Below the pieces are notes generated by a model. It made no database searches and was not told the origin of the DNA. It saw only the letters and a list, made by a program, of their open reading frames with translations. DNA of 64,000 nucleotides from Prostheceraeus crozeri (lineage: Eukaryota; Platyhelminthes; Polycladida; Euryleptidae): the NCBI GenBank assembly GCA_907163375.1, contig CAJQUW010000458.1:1-64000 (forward strand), given 5' to 3'. Position numbers and translations under genes: made by a program. This document shows, in pieces, positions 17,360 through 27,221 of this stretch. Every line of letters begins with the position of its first letter. Position 1 is the stretch's first letter.

Positions 17360-17975
17360 TTATGTCGTCCACGTTGGGTGGTTTCGGAATATATAAAATG
17401 GATTCCATATGCATGGAGAGAGAGGCTATTTTATTATCCTTGTGTCGACCATAATATAGCCCATTCACTTTGAAAAGGATATCCCAAGTACCTTCTCCGA
17501 GCTCATCACATCTGATGGGTATTGAATGATCTCCATCCTTCTTATAGTAAGTACACCAATGTGATACCGGTAGGCAAATGTGATTACCATCCCAAATCTT
17601 TCTATAGGGAGTATCCTTGTCATCTCTCGCCTTCCACTCTTGAGCAAGAGGAGTAGGAATGTCCATATTTAATGTCACGTACTCCTCAATAATATCAAGT
17701 TGGTGGCGAATGTACGTACTCACGGGGATCAGTATGTAGTCCCCATACTGATTGTGCATTATCTTGACATCCGTGGAAGGGAGCATTCCCGTTTGGAGTA
17801 CTACGCTATGATCATCATAACGCAAGGCTTGTTTAAATTTACGCTGTAGCGGTGTAGGATTATGTACCTTGGATGTTTCTTCCACTGGCCTCAGTTGTAG
17901 ATGATCTGACCGTAGCGAACCTTGTAACGTTTGACCGCCATTTTGTCCTACTAGTGCAGCAGATGGAGTAGATGC
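17271..17975 (-). CDS. P1 right-end gene, basic C-terminus, unknown; likely spliced start
   Basis: An open frame of about 234 codons from 17975. It has three similar segments of the form G-x-hydrophobic-I-x-hydrophobic-PVS-x-x-helix (GDYILIPVSTYIRH, GNHICLPVSHWCTYY, NKIASLSMHMESIL) and a C-terminal nuclear-localisation-like tail (GTKRKSEKN, SKRKSKKENY). No ATG heads this block. A good acceptor (TTTTCAG) ends at 17976, and a donor ATG|GTAAGT lies at 18046-18042, 68 bases away in the matching phase, so the first coding exon may consist of little more than the start codon. It is directly downstream of the minus-strand promoter. Function is unknown; a DNA-binding role is possible. Confidence 0.55.
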   Translation of the reverse strand, partial: ASTPSAALVGQNGGQTLQGSLRSDHLQLRPVEETSKVHNPTPLQRKFKQALRYDDHSVVLQTGMLPSTDVKIMHNQYGDYILIPVSTYIRHQLDIIEEYVTLNMDIPTPLAQEWKARDDKDTPYRKIWDGNHICLPVSHWCTYYKKDGDHSIPIRCDELGEGTWDILFKVNGLYYGRHKDNKIASLSMHMESILYIPKPPNVDDIIDQILNSSGTKRKSEKNATSKRKSKKENY

Positions 17976-18041
17976 CTGAAAATGAAAAAAGATTGTATTA
18001 AGTTTACGTTCAAGGGAGGAGAGGGAGGGAAGTAGCGACTT

Positions 18042-18192
18042 ACCATTTTAGTTGGGTAATAGAACAGGGAACTAGAGAGAGAAAATGTGCGTCCGTCACT
18101 CGTGTGATTCAACGATGGAATGATTCTCACTGTGGAAGGCTCGCTATTTATAAAGAAATGCTTGATTCTCATTGGATGATGATCCTCATTGG
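18042..18192 (-). promoter_or_regulatory. Twin-CCAAT plus TATA promoter, right side of P1
   Basis: On the minus strand CCAAT boxes at 18192-18188 and 18175-18171 are followed by TTTATAAATAG (TATA at 18153-18145). An untranslated stretch then leads to ATG at 18046 with a consensus splice donor. It would drive the leftward accessory cluster. The layout mirrors the PolB promoter at 1687-1765. Confidence 0.65.
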
Positions 18193-19527
18193 ACAATAAC
18201 ATCAAGCTGATTCCAAATCTGGTCTCTGTTTTTCAATCCGATGCTTCGTTTTGAAGCTAGAGCCCAAAACGTCCCAAATTCTAACTCTGTCGTTTTTCGC
18301 CAATGTCCCAAAATCTTAAATGGCGTCTCACATCTAAACGAAGACAGATAGGAACAAGCCGATTGTTTCACTGAATTTGTCTCACTCTTAGCTTTCAAAC
18401 GAGCTATCGCACGACAAAATCCGTCCACTGGAAGCCAAAATCGAAGCAAGCTGTCCAGAGGGGGGGGACGTCAGCCGAAAATTTTTTCTCTCCGATTTCG
18501 CTGGAAACATCCTTCCTAACCCAAAATTTCACGTAGATTCCGAATCTGGCCTCCGTTTTCTCATCCGATGCTTCGTTTGGGCGCTACACACCAAAACATC
18601 CCAAATTCTAACTCTGTCGTTTTTTCGAAAAATGTTGAAAATTTTTTCTCTCCGATTGACTTGAAACTCACTATACAGATAAAGAATTTCACGCTGATTC
18701 CAAATCTGAAATCCGTTTTCCAATCCGATGCTTCGTTTTGAAGCTACAGCCCAAAACGTCCCAAATTCTAACTCTGTCGTTTTTCACCAATGTCCCAAAA
18801 TCTTAAATGGCGTCTCACATCTAAACGAAGACAGATAGGAACAAGCCGATTCTTTCACTGAATTTGTCTCACTCTTAGCTTTCAAACGAGCTATCGCACG
18901 ACAAAATCCGTCCACTAGAAGCCAAAATCGAAGCAAGCTGTCCAGGGGGGGGGGACGTCAGCCGAAAATTTTTTCTCTCCGATTTCGCTGGAAACATCCT
19001 TCCTAACCCAAAATTTCACGTAGATTCCGAATCTGGCCTCCGTTTTCTCATCCGATGCTTCGTTTGGGCGCTACACACCAAAACGTCCCAAATTCTAACT
19101 CTGTTAAAATTTTGAAGAAAAATTTTTTCTCGCCAATTGCCTTGAAACTCACCCTACCGATGCAGAATTTTACGCTGAATCCGAATCTGGCAGCCATTTC
19201 ACCATCCACGACAACCTAGACGGTCGCCCACGTCAACCTAGACGGTCGCCCACGTCAACCTAGGCGGTCGGCCACGTCAACCTAGGCGGTCGGTCACGTC
19301 AACCCATACGAGACCAACACATCCGAGTCTCACACTCTGTCGTTCCAGAGGGGGGGGGGAGTCAGCGAACATGTTGTGAACCCACCTGGCCGGCACACCA
19401 CGACAGACTCTGTCGTTCCAGAGGGGGGGGGGGACTCAGACCCGAAGCACCACGGCGGCCGACCACGACACTCTGCCGTTCCAGAGGGGGGGGGCGCCGG
19501 TCGAGTGTTTGTCACTTGCTTACTACT
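18193..19527. repeat. Right terminal repeat region of P1
   Basis: Two direct copies of a 487-bp block (GATGCTTCGTTTTGAAG at 18240 and 18727), then about four copies of a 24-bp unit with CGTCAACCTAGGCGGTCG (19200-19310), then three blocks of oligo-G. It shares phrases with the P2 terminal repeats, such as CACTCTTAGCTTTCAAACG followed by GCTATCGCACGAC. The inner limit is approximate since the left partner is outside the window. Confidence 0.7.
19338..19498 (+). repeat. Three CGTTCCAGAG-oligo-G blocks
   Basis: Runs of 9-12 G follow cgttccagag near 19350, 19420 and 19485, each roughly 65-75 bases apart, close to the P1 terminus. Similar TCCAG-plus-oligo-G blocks occur at 18457 and 18943, and as C or G runs in the P2 ends. 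Confidence 0.8.
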
Positions 19528-19571
19528 CATATTTATCACACAGCGATTACATCTTTATGGGATTCGAGGAT

Positions 19572-19712
19572 GAACAGGATCTGTTTACTTGTGGGAATCG
19601 AAAAGGCAAAGATTGATGTACAGGATTTGTTTACATGTGAGGATCGCAAAAGCATACTGTATTTATTGATGGGATGAATTTAATGACAGGATCTGTTTAC
19701 ATGTGGGAAACG
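19572..19712 (+). repeat. Three imperfect copies of a CAGGATCTGTTTACATGTGGGA motif region
   Basis: Copies start near 19574, 19619 and 19685, each reading acaggat-t-tgtttac followed by tgtggga or tgaggat. They lie just outside the P1 right end in host intron 5. No function is evident. Confidence 0.6.
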
Positions 19713-20841
19713 CAACAATTGAATGATGTCTGATTTATCTTTGTGACATATCTTTCAAGACATATCATTACTATTCAGTATTTTGTCAGCCACTATGTGT
19801 GGGACCCCGCTCGTCTGGGTTTGAGTGTTCAGGTTAGGGGTCGAAACACAACTAGACGAGTACCTGCTGATGACTGACGGACTGCAGTATTATGTTTTAT
19901 ATCCCTTAATCGGTAGCTGAAGTAGTGGTCGATGTATTGTAATTCACATGAAGAAATGTGGAATTACATGAAGTACTATAGACGGATGAAGAAACTGGCG
20001 ATAACAAATTCAAGTGAAGAAATAGTATTTTCCATGTGTAGTCTTAGGTATAGTGTGTATAGTTTCATTGCTTTCGGTGTAGCAGAGTGTCATTGTAGTT
20101 CTATTGTTTACCTCCATTATCCACTTTCCACTTATCCACTTTGTGTAGTGTCAGATATAGTTCACTTGTAATCAGTGTAGTAGCATCGTTGTATTTCCAT
20201 ATTTTACCTCCACTTTTCCAATTTTTATTCATCGGTTTCCTGTTGTTTTATAATATCCATTTTTAATTTCCTTAACCTATGGTGACCATTGTCTTATTCT
20301 ATTTCCACTATCAGCATCTGTAGTCGGTACAGTATATTAGACGTCTGTTTTGAACGTGTATACGGCAGTGTTTGGAATCTATGGTATTAGTATATTAACA
20401 GCAAGAATGAGTAGTATTACAAGTCTTAAGATTTCCATTTTTACCAGATATTGGGCCAAAGCTGATCAATTTTAATTCGTTGCCACGAGAAAGCTACATT
20501 GAGTTCTTTTAAGAACTGATTAATCCAATGGTTACAGCAGCATTGCCTTTGTACACTTGCGGATTGGAGAACGCCATCAGTCCTCCTTAGGACTACTTTA
20601 ACTAATAATTTAAATTAGTAAGCATTATATTCTATTATAAATGGCTACTGGGATGACTTTCATCATCGTATGAGAATAATGTTCAAAATCATCATCTTCC
20701 TCTTAACGGCAGTTTTATCAATTATACTACAAGTTTTTGCAGATAGAAGAATGTAGCATTACTCAACGCATGTTTTGGAAAACTAATTTAGAATGCGTGT
20801 CATGATCTAGAAATTAACTTGAAATGATGTGAAAAACTTAC
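19713..20841. other. GLO1 intron 5 sequence, nothing recognised
   Basis: AT-rich intronic sequence. I looked on the minus strand for a final GLO1 exon encoding the DGYWIEI region and did not find it. Confidence 0.5.
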
Positions 20842-20931
20842 CTTGATCAGGTTTCTTTATAAATTTCACTCCCAGTTTTTCGAATCTTTGACAAGCGGCT
20901 TCCACGTTAGGAACAACGATACCAATATGCC
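20842..20931 (-). CDS. GLO1: Glyoxalase I exon 5 (GLO1)
   Basis: 90 bases encoding [16 protein letters not shown] and [11 protein letters not shown], the second half-domain of lactoylglutathione lyase. The His of GHIGI is one of the zinc ligands. The acceptor reads ATATTGCAG and the donor GTAAGTTT. The phase (two bases in, one out) fits exon 4 exactly. The glyoxalase fold normally continues with about 35 more residues holding the last Zn-ligand glutamate (in DGYWIEIL); that exon is not in the window and must lie beyond the inserted Polinton, making intron 5 longer than 20.8 kb. Confidence 0.95.
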
Positions 20932-21142
20932 CTGCAATATCCAAGAAACGTAATATACATAGGAAAAGAACTCTCTCTAACAGCAACAGGGAATCAGAGA
21001 GTCTGTAAGACAGCAAAATGTTCTTTTTTGAGCGCTATCAGTTAAAGATAAGCATTAAAAGCGACCTAATAGAACAAATTACACAGTACTATCCGCTACT
21101 CATAAATAATACATACCATTGTAAATCAAGTCAATAACTTAC

Positions 21143-21210
21143 CAAATCCTCTGGGATCAGAATTGCCGTTGTGATATGGTTCCTCTTCACTTGTCTCAGT
21201 ACCCCAGTTG
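21143..21210 (-). CDS. GLO1: Glyoxalase I exon 4 (GLO1)
   Basis: 68 bases encoding [23 protein letters not shown], matching the loop between the two glyoxalase half-domains. The acceptor is TTTTTCCAG and the donor GTAAGTTA; the phase is one base in, one base out. Intron 4 is only 211 bp (20932-21142), in contrast to the huge introns 1, 3 and 5. Confidence 0.96.
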
Positions 21211-21761
21211 CTGGAAAAATTGCAAACTCTTGAATACGGAAGCAAAATTGAAAAATTATAAAAATGAACATTAAAAAAATGAAATTATAAATAAAACAAG
21301 ATAATGCAACATTCGAGTTTCTTCACTGTGTAATTATAATCAGTATGCTTGTAGAAGCTGATATCAATTGTTAAGATTGAAGATGTCTTGGCTAGTCATT
21401 TATTTTACTTTTAATGGATGAGGAAGAGCTAAGGTTTTAATGGTGCAATAATTCAATTAAAGGTATAATTCTTTTCGGTTGCTATTCGGCATCCATCATC
21501 AGATAAAAGGAATTAAGCATAGAAGTAAAGTCATGAATTCAAATTTCACATTGAATAAGGAAGTAGAAAAGAAATCTAGTAAAATGCATAAAACATGTTT
21601 TTCTTATGGTTAAGCAGAATGGTGCATGGTTGCCTATTCAGACATACACAGCTCCATAACAAGTTTCCATCCCCTGAATGTGCAGACATCAAGCTTTGCA
21701 ATTATGCTGCGTATTTTTCTATGACGCAAACTCAAATTACACCGTCAAAAACATTGTGTTT

Positions 21762-22165
21762 TTATATAGAGTGGAAGCTTTCCCAAGTCAGATAGAAGAC
21801 TTTTCTGTTCTACCGCGAGATCTTTCGGCCTACATCGTAGGCCATTCTCAAGCGACTGCACTGTATTGTTGAATCAACGATTAACACATCTCACATGAAA
21901 TCACAGCGATATCAGACGGATTGACACTTACATGGTAGCAAACAAAAGAAAAGAGCTCAGATGTTAACAGGCTCTTTTCTTTTGTTTGCTATCATGTAAG
22001 TGTCAATCCGTCTGATATCGCTGTGATTTCATGTGAGATGTGTTAATCGTTGATTCAACAATACAGTGCAGTCGCTTGAGAATGGCCTACGATGTAGGCC
22101 GAAAGATCTCGCGGTAGAACAGAAAAGTCTTCTATCTGACTTGGGAAAGCTTCCACTCTATATAA
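21762..22165. repeat. Near-perfect fold-back element, 195-bp arms
   Basis: Arms 21762-21956 and 21971-22165 are reverse complements with almost no mismatch, separated by a 14-base loop. Tips read TTATATAGAGTGG. It can form a long hairpin and looks like a very recent fold-back MITE within GLO1 intron 3. No reading frame. Confidence 0.92.
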
Positions 22166-22929
22166 TTACAAATCAATTCCCTATGTTTGAAATATTTGTG
22201 TTTTTGATTGAACTAATGCATCATTTGGCGAATGAGCCAGTGATGGAAATGAAGTAGAAGTCATGACGAGACATTTCCAACGTTCGCTCAATTAATTATC
22301 CTGAGAAGACAGTCTACCTATCTATACAACGCTTACTTCAAGATCACCTGGGTATCCAAATGGCTAATCAGAAACTAATGGCATTCGGTAGGAACACAAG
22401 ACTGGGGTCACAAGAGAAAGTTTATCAAACTTATTCGGCCTTGAATTGTAGTGTGTACGTCGTATTGATACAGGAGTGGTAAGATGAATTTCATACTAAA
22501 TCGTAAATATTGACATAATGTTTACTTACCTTAATTAACATTACTATGCCCAATGGAAGAGCTATATGACGGCACCACATAAATTACCTTCTACGTTATT
22601 GACATTTATGCTATAAAAATCCAATCGGACTTCAAATCATTCGTTGCATCCTTAGTTAGAGCTTCATAAAATCAAGATTTTGGTGGCCATTTCTTTGATT
22701 GAGGGAAGCGGAATCATGTCATTGATCCAACTCCGAGCATTGATAGGAATCCGACTCCAGGCAGTGAGCATTGACTTCACGAATAAAAGTGCGAGTATTA
22801 CTAAGAAGCAACGTAAAACAATGAAGGCTGTGGCTTATGGCTTGCTTACTTCATGTATTCAACTGCATTATTGATAGCATAATCGTATATGTATAGCGCC
22901 TCGATATACATAAACAAGTACATTTCACA
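22166..22929. other. Intron sequence, nothing recognised
   Basis: AT-rich intron 3 sequence to the right of the fold-back element; only short chance frames. Confidence 0.4.
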
Positions 22930-23205
22930 TACAAGTATTCAGGAATATTTGTTGGTCTTGCTAAAAAATTGCAGAGTTGAAAATCGTGCTATGAGGTTGA
23001 TATATGGTATGTCAAATTTTACATCTAATGGTAGTAACCTTGCTAACAAGCGAGCAAACTTGAGTAGGAAGCTGTTTAAAACAATTGACTCTTTCAGCAA
23101 CCATGTGTTACACAAGCACTTTTCCAAGCATTCTTGTGTGCCTATGTGTCGTACGAAGAAGTATAAGTCTTCCCTCTTTCCATTCACCACTGTCCCATAA
23201 ACAAT
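22930..23205 (+). pseudogene. LINE ORF2 C-terminal fragment
   Basis: The frame reads NRAMRLIYG, then ANLSRKLFKTIDSFSNHVLH, and ends RTKKYKSSLFPF, the pattern of the C-terminus of CR1/Jockey-group LINE ORF2 (R-T-x-x-x-K-x-S-x-x-P). Upstream reverse transcriptase is missing: a 5'-truncated relic. Confidence 0.5.
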
Positions 23206-24214
23206 CAGTTTGACGGACCTGATTTTTAAGTTACGCGCTTATGTCATGATGATCATTCTTCATTAATGTAGACGATGAATTCTAACTTTCATTTTATGTC
23301 GTATCAATTATGTAACTGTGAATTTGATTTCTATTACTTTTGGAAATATACCGTCGGCGAATCGGTAAAAGGGCCTATGTGCAAAAAGTCAACTTTTCAG
23401 GAGGACGTTTATTCGATCTCTTTGAAACAAAACGCAATAACAAGAAAAAGTGAAATAGCCAAGTTTCATCTCTTAACACGACTTTTAAACCTGTCAAAGG
23501 ATAGTTTCTGCAATGATACCAAATACTTCATCAATTAAAAGCATATACAATTGACTCGTTCCTCCAATCATAGGCCTACATGTAAAATCCTGATGGATGG
23601 AAAACATGTAGGCTACATACATGTACATTGTCCTACATGGGCACAATTGTATGTAGGCCTACATGTAGCCTAGAGAATAGCCTTGCGTGATCTGTTGCAT
23701 ATTGTGCACTAACTTGCATGGCAAGTACATACGGATTAAACTAAGCTTATTCCACTGTATAATGATGAGTGCCTGTAGGCCTATGCAATAGGATATGACA
23801 GCTGCCATAGAATGAGGCAAAAGTCTAATTCTAACCATGTCCTAATTTTGAAATTGCAGTCCGTCCCTTTGCTACCTCATACACAGTTATATTAGTCTAC
23901 TTATAGGTTTTGTAGAGAAGCATGCCCGCTAAGATTCATTGGAAACATATGTTTGTAAAAAAGTTTTTTTAGAAGAATAGCATCAATGATGATAACAGAA
24001 TGAACACAATCAAACTGTGAATCACAGCAGAGTTATCATTGAACTAAGTTGTAGGCCTATCAGTCCCACCAAGGCCGCATGGTTTCAAATTGGATCATAA
24101 ATGCTCTCAACAAAATCAAACTTGAATCAGGAAGCAGAAACATCACTGCAAGCACCATCAGACACTACAATCAAACACACACAAGGCCTACGAGTCATAC
24201 CTTACAAACATTCG
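23206..24214. other. Intron sequence with TAGGCCTACATGTA palindromes
   Basis: Several short palindromes of the taggcctacatgta type around 23568-23672. Such words are abundant in some marine deuterostome genomes. No gene seen. Confidence 0.5.
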
Positions 24215-26451
24215 TTAAAGCCTCACTTTCAAAGAATCATAGAAAGAGTGGTAGTCCATAGGCATGATACTCTTCATTTTTTGAAGGTCCTCCCACTTCA
24301 ACTTGGAAATACCCAAGCTCTCATGATAGAGTCGGGGAGTGGTTGACAGTTCATTACTGGGCCCGCCTCGTCTTCTGGGTAGCAGTTTCCAATGCTCTGT
24401 TTGCCTCAACTTAAACATGACGGATCCGTCGCACTTGCAGAGCATACCGCGTATGTCTTGCACAGTGGGGTCACCGGTAGTATTTCCAGGCCGGATTGAC
24501 TTAAAGTTTGAAGGACGATTGTCAAAATCTCTGAAGAAATCGTCATCGCATATGTGTAAGCGATATGGATTTCCTCTCCTGGCATTTGTCATTGAGGTGT
24601 AGAAATCAGATGGGGAATAAAGAGGATCGATCAGATTTCTTTCAATCGTTGCATGGACAGAATCGACCTCCATCATGGTATGTCCACGCTCAAGAATCAG
24701 TTGAATAATCACTATCTTCATCTCTTTGCTCAAATCAGATAACATACTCGAGAGCACCTTATTTCTGTTTTGATAAGTACATCCATCACTGATCAAACCA
24801 ACTTCTTCAATGACCTGATATGCCTGAATTCGTCCTTTAATGTAATCATAAATGCAGCTAACGAATTCATTGGCAGTTACCTGTCCTTCCGCTTCTTGCC
24901 AGACGTACAAATCGGCATCTCTAGTCACCATGTCATAAAATGTGATATTGTGAATTTGTAGTTTCTGCTTGAAGTACAAGGCCGAGGCTTGACTACGTGG
25001 ACATGTCAACACACTTTGCAGGTCCATGGTAATCGCCAGCTTTTTCCCATTGGAAAACATGGCATCAGATTTTATCTGGTTCTTTGCTTCTCTGGCTTCA
25101 TCGCTTTCTCTATGTGGAGAGAATATGCTTCAGAAGACAATTTTCCGGCCGCGTGTGACAAGCAGCTATCGCACTGGTCCTTTCGAGGATGGTGAATGAA
25201 GACATTATTTTTCTTTGCAAGCTTGGAGAAGCATTGTCGCGTGATTGGCGAGGAATTGTTGTCGTCGCACCATCTAATGTAGGCACAGTGAAGGTTTGCG
25301 TACGACTTGAAAGATGCATCAACATATTTTCTCGACGTGGATGCCTTACAGTAGAGGCTTGGCACAGCAGGAAGACTATCAATAAATTCCTCTGCCTTAG
25401 AAATCTTTCCTGCTCGAGCATCATTCCGTGATTTCTGCTCTAGAATTCCTGGGTGGATGACTTTCCTCCAACCTCTGAGGTGCTTCTCGCCAATTGCAAA
25501 TGTACTAAGGAACATGCCTCTACAAACTTTGACGCGACTTCCATCTTCTGATTTCAGATGGTATTCAAAACCGTTTTCCTTCATTGCTGAATCTGTTTCT
25601 TCAGCATCTGGTCTCCTTCTTACAGATTCCCTAGCCTCAATAAATGACATGATAAAAATCCTCTTTTCCTCCCAAGTGCGAAGACTCCAAAATTCGTTGA
25701 ACAGCTCAGACCTCTTTTCATCTGATACACTACTGCACAACCATGATCTAGACCCACTTGCACTATGAGTGTGACTATGATTACATCGAACTCCAAGACG
25801 TCGTGATGATCTGATAGTATCTTGACGAGCAACTCCTGACACACTATCATACGAATATCCTAGGTATTCATTTCCATGCAGTCTAGATAGAGTCGACATT
25901 TTGCGTTTATGACCATGAGCAGATGAAATGCCAGGATCACTACATGGAGGTTCTACATGAACACTATCAAAGGTCATGGCATCAGGACAATCAAAACTCA
26001 CATCAGCTGCGGGAGAAACGTATACATCACGATCGCAGACACTATCAGTAGAGACATGCACATCAGGATCAGGATCGGAGGCAGTAGCAGTAGGGACATG
26101 CACATCAGGATCAGGATCGGAGGCAGTAGCAGTAGAGACGTGCACATCAGGATTAGGATCGGAGGCAGTAGCAGTAGAGACGTGCACATCAGGATTAGGA
26201 TCGGAGGCAGTAGCAGTAGAGACGTGCACATCAGGATCGGAGGCAGTAGCAGTAGAGACGTGCACATCAGGATTAGGATCGGAGGCAGTAGCAGTAGAGA
26301 CGTGCACATCAGGATCAGGATCACACCAGGTAGTACGTGTTGAAACAGCTTCTTGCAGAATTTCTTGCATGTATGTTGATGTTCTTCTTTTTTTAGCTGG
26401 TATTTTCAACGTAAAAGCGGCCTGGAGGCACCTCTTCCCATAAGACATCAC
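24215..26451 (-). pseudogene. DDE-type transposon protein relic with tandem-repeat N-terminus
   Basis: Two frames, 26451-25072 and 25060-24215, form one protein interrupted by a single frameshift near 25065. The N-terminal part has a 14-residue repeat (TATASDPNPDVHVS). The middle shows VKVCRGMFLSTFAIG and a DQCDSC zinc-like motif. The C-terminal part has ITMDLQSVLTCP, LISDGCTYQNRN and GHTMMEVDSVHATIE, which together give Asp, Asp and Glu/Asp of a DDE-like transposase core. Proteins of this layout (DUF7869-like) are widespread transposon products in marine invertebrates. I could not find terminal repeats, so it may also be a decayed domesticated copy. Confidence 0.65.
26050..26325 (-). repeat. 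Coding minisatellite, about 42-bp unit
   Basis: About six or seven copies of a 42-bp unit (one copy shortened by 6 bp) with cacatcaggatyaggatcgg and aggcagtagcagtag, encoding the ATASDPNPDVHVST repeat of the transposon protein. All length changes are multiples of three. Confidence 0.9.
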
Positions 26452-27221
26452 GCTGAACTGATTTCGTTCTCATCAAGGTGACCTTATCGATGCTCGTGAT
26501 GAGTCAGCATTGTCGTCTGATCGAACGTGAGAAAGTGGATTTTCAGCGTGCTGTTGTCGGGACATTTCAATGTTGCCAAGACTCGTTAGTCCGTGCGTAA
26601 TACGAAGTATTTTAGAAACAAACATACACATAGGGCCTTTTACCGATTACAAAAATGGACTGTCGACCCTGACTGGAATCTTTACATCAAGCGCGCGCCG
26701 GCACCAAATTCTATTTATAGATTATTCCAGACTAAGGCGCGCCGGCGCGCCGGAAGCAAAATCTATTTATAGATCCTTCCGAATTAAAGCGCGCCGGCAC
26801 CAAATTCTATTTATAGATTCTACTCAATAAAAATCCGCATGATGAGTTTAATGCGCGCCGTAACCGAACACAGTAATTTAACTTGAACGAGTACGTTTTC
26901 ATCCTTTCATTCGCAATATTTTTTGCGTTATATTTGCACGAACGAATAGGATACAGGCCATATTTCCACAGAACTGATTTACGCCGTATCTATAGAAACG
27001 TGTCTCTTTCATGGAGTTTGTCTGAGTAGATAGTGTTTATGAGAGAGAGAGAGAGAGAATAATGTTTATATTTCACAGAAATTGAAAATCAGTCTAATTC
27101 ACTTATACATTCACAATAATATAAAAGTCATACACAAGAATAGCAGGTTTCAAAGAAAAAAAACCAATATTTAAGAAAATTACAAATGTGGCAGTTATTA
27201 ATACCAGATATGACATTCACT

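Larger units (their letters stand above)
1..19527. mobile_element. Polinton/Maverick fossil P1, left end outside window
   Basis: A self-synthesising DNA transposon of the Polinton class, recognised by protein-primed PolB, chromodomain integrase, packaging ATPase, adenain-type protease and double jelly-roll major capsid protein in one block. The right end is set at 19527 because the inverted strand then begins AGTAGTAAGC, close to the AGTAGTGATC terminus of P2 at 39274. The next six bases, catatt, would be the target duplication, but the left end is not in the window to confirm it. PolB is broken in about three or four places and one structural gene is in two pieces; most other genes look whole, so the insertion is fairly young. 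It lies in GLO1 intron 5. Confidence 0.93.

Noticed and set aside
19528-19533. catatt as P1 target duplication
   Set aside because: It cannot be confirmed because the left end of P1 is outside the window; not listed as a feature.
1-20841. Search for the last GLO1 exon
   Set aside because: No minus-strand sequence like the DGYWIEI region was found; the exon is most likely left of the window.
25957-26443. Plus-strand repetitive frames opposite the 42-bp repeat
   Set aside because: They are antisense shadows of the transposon protein repeat.
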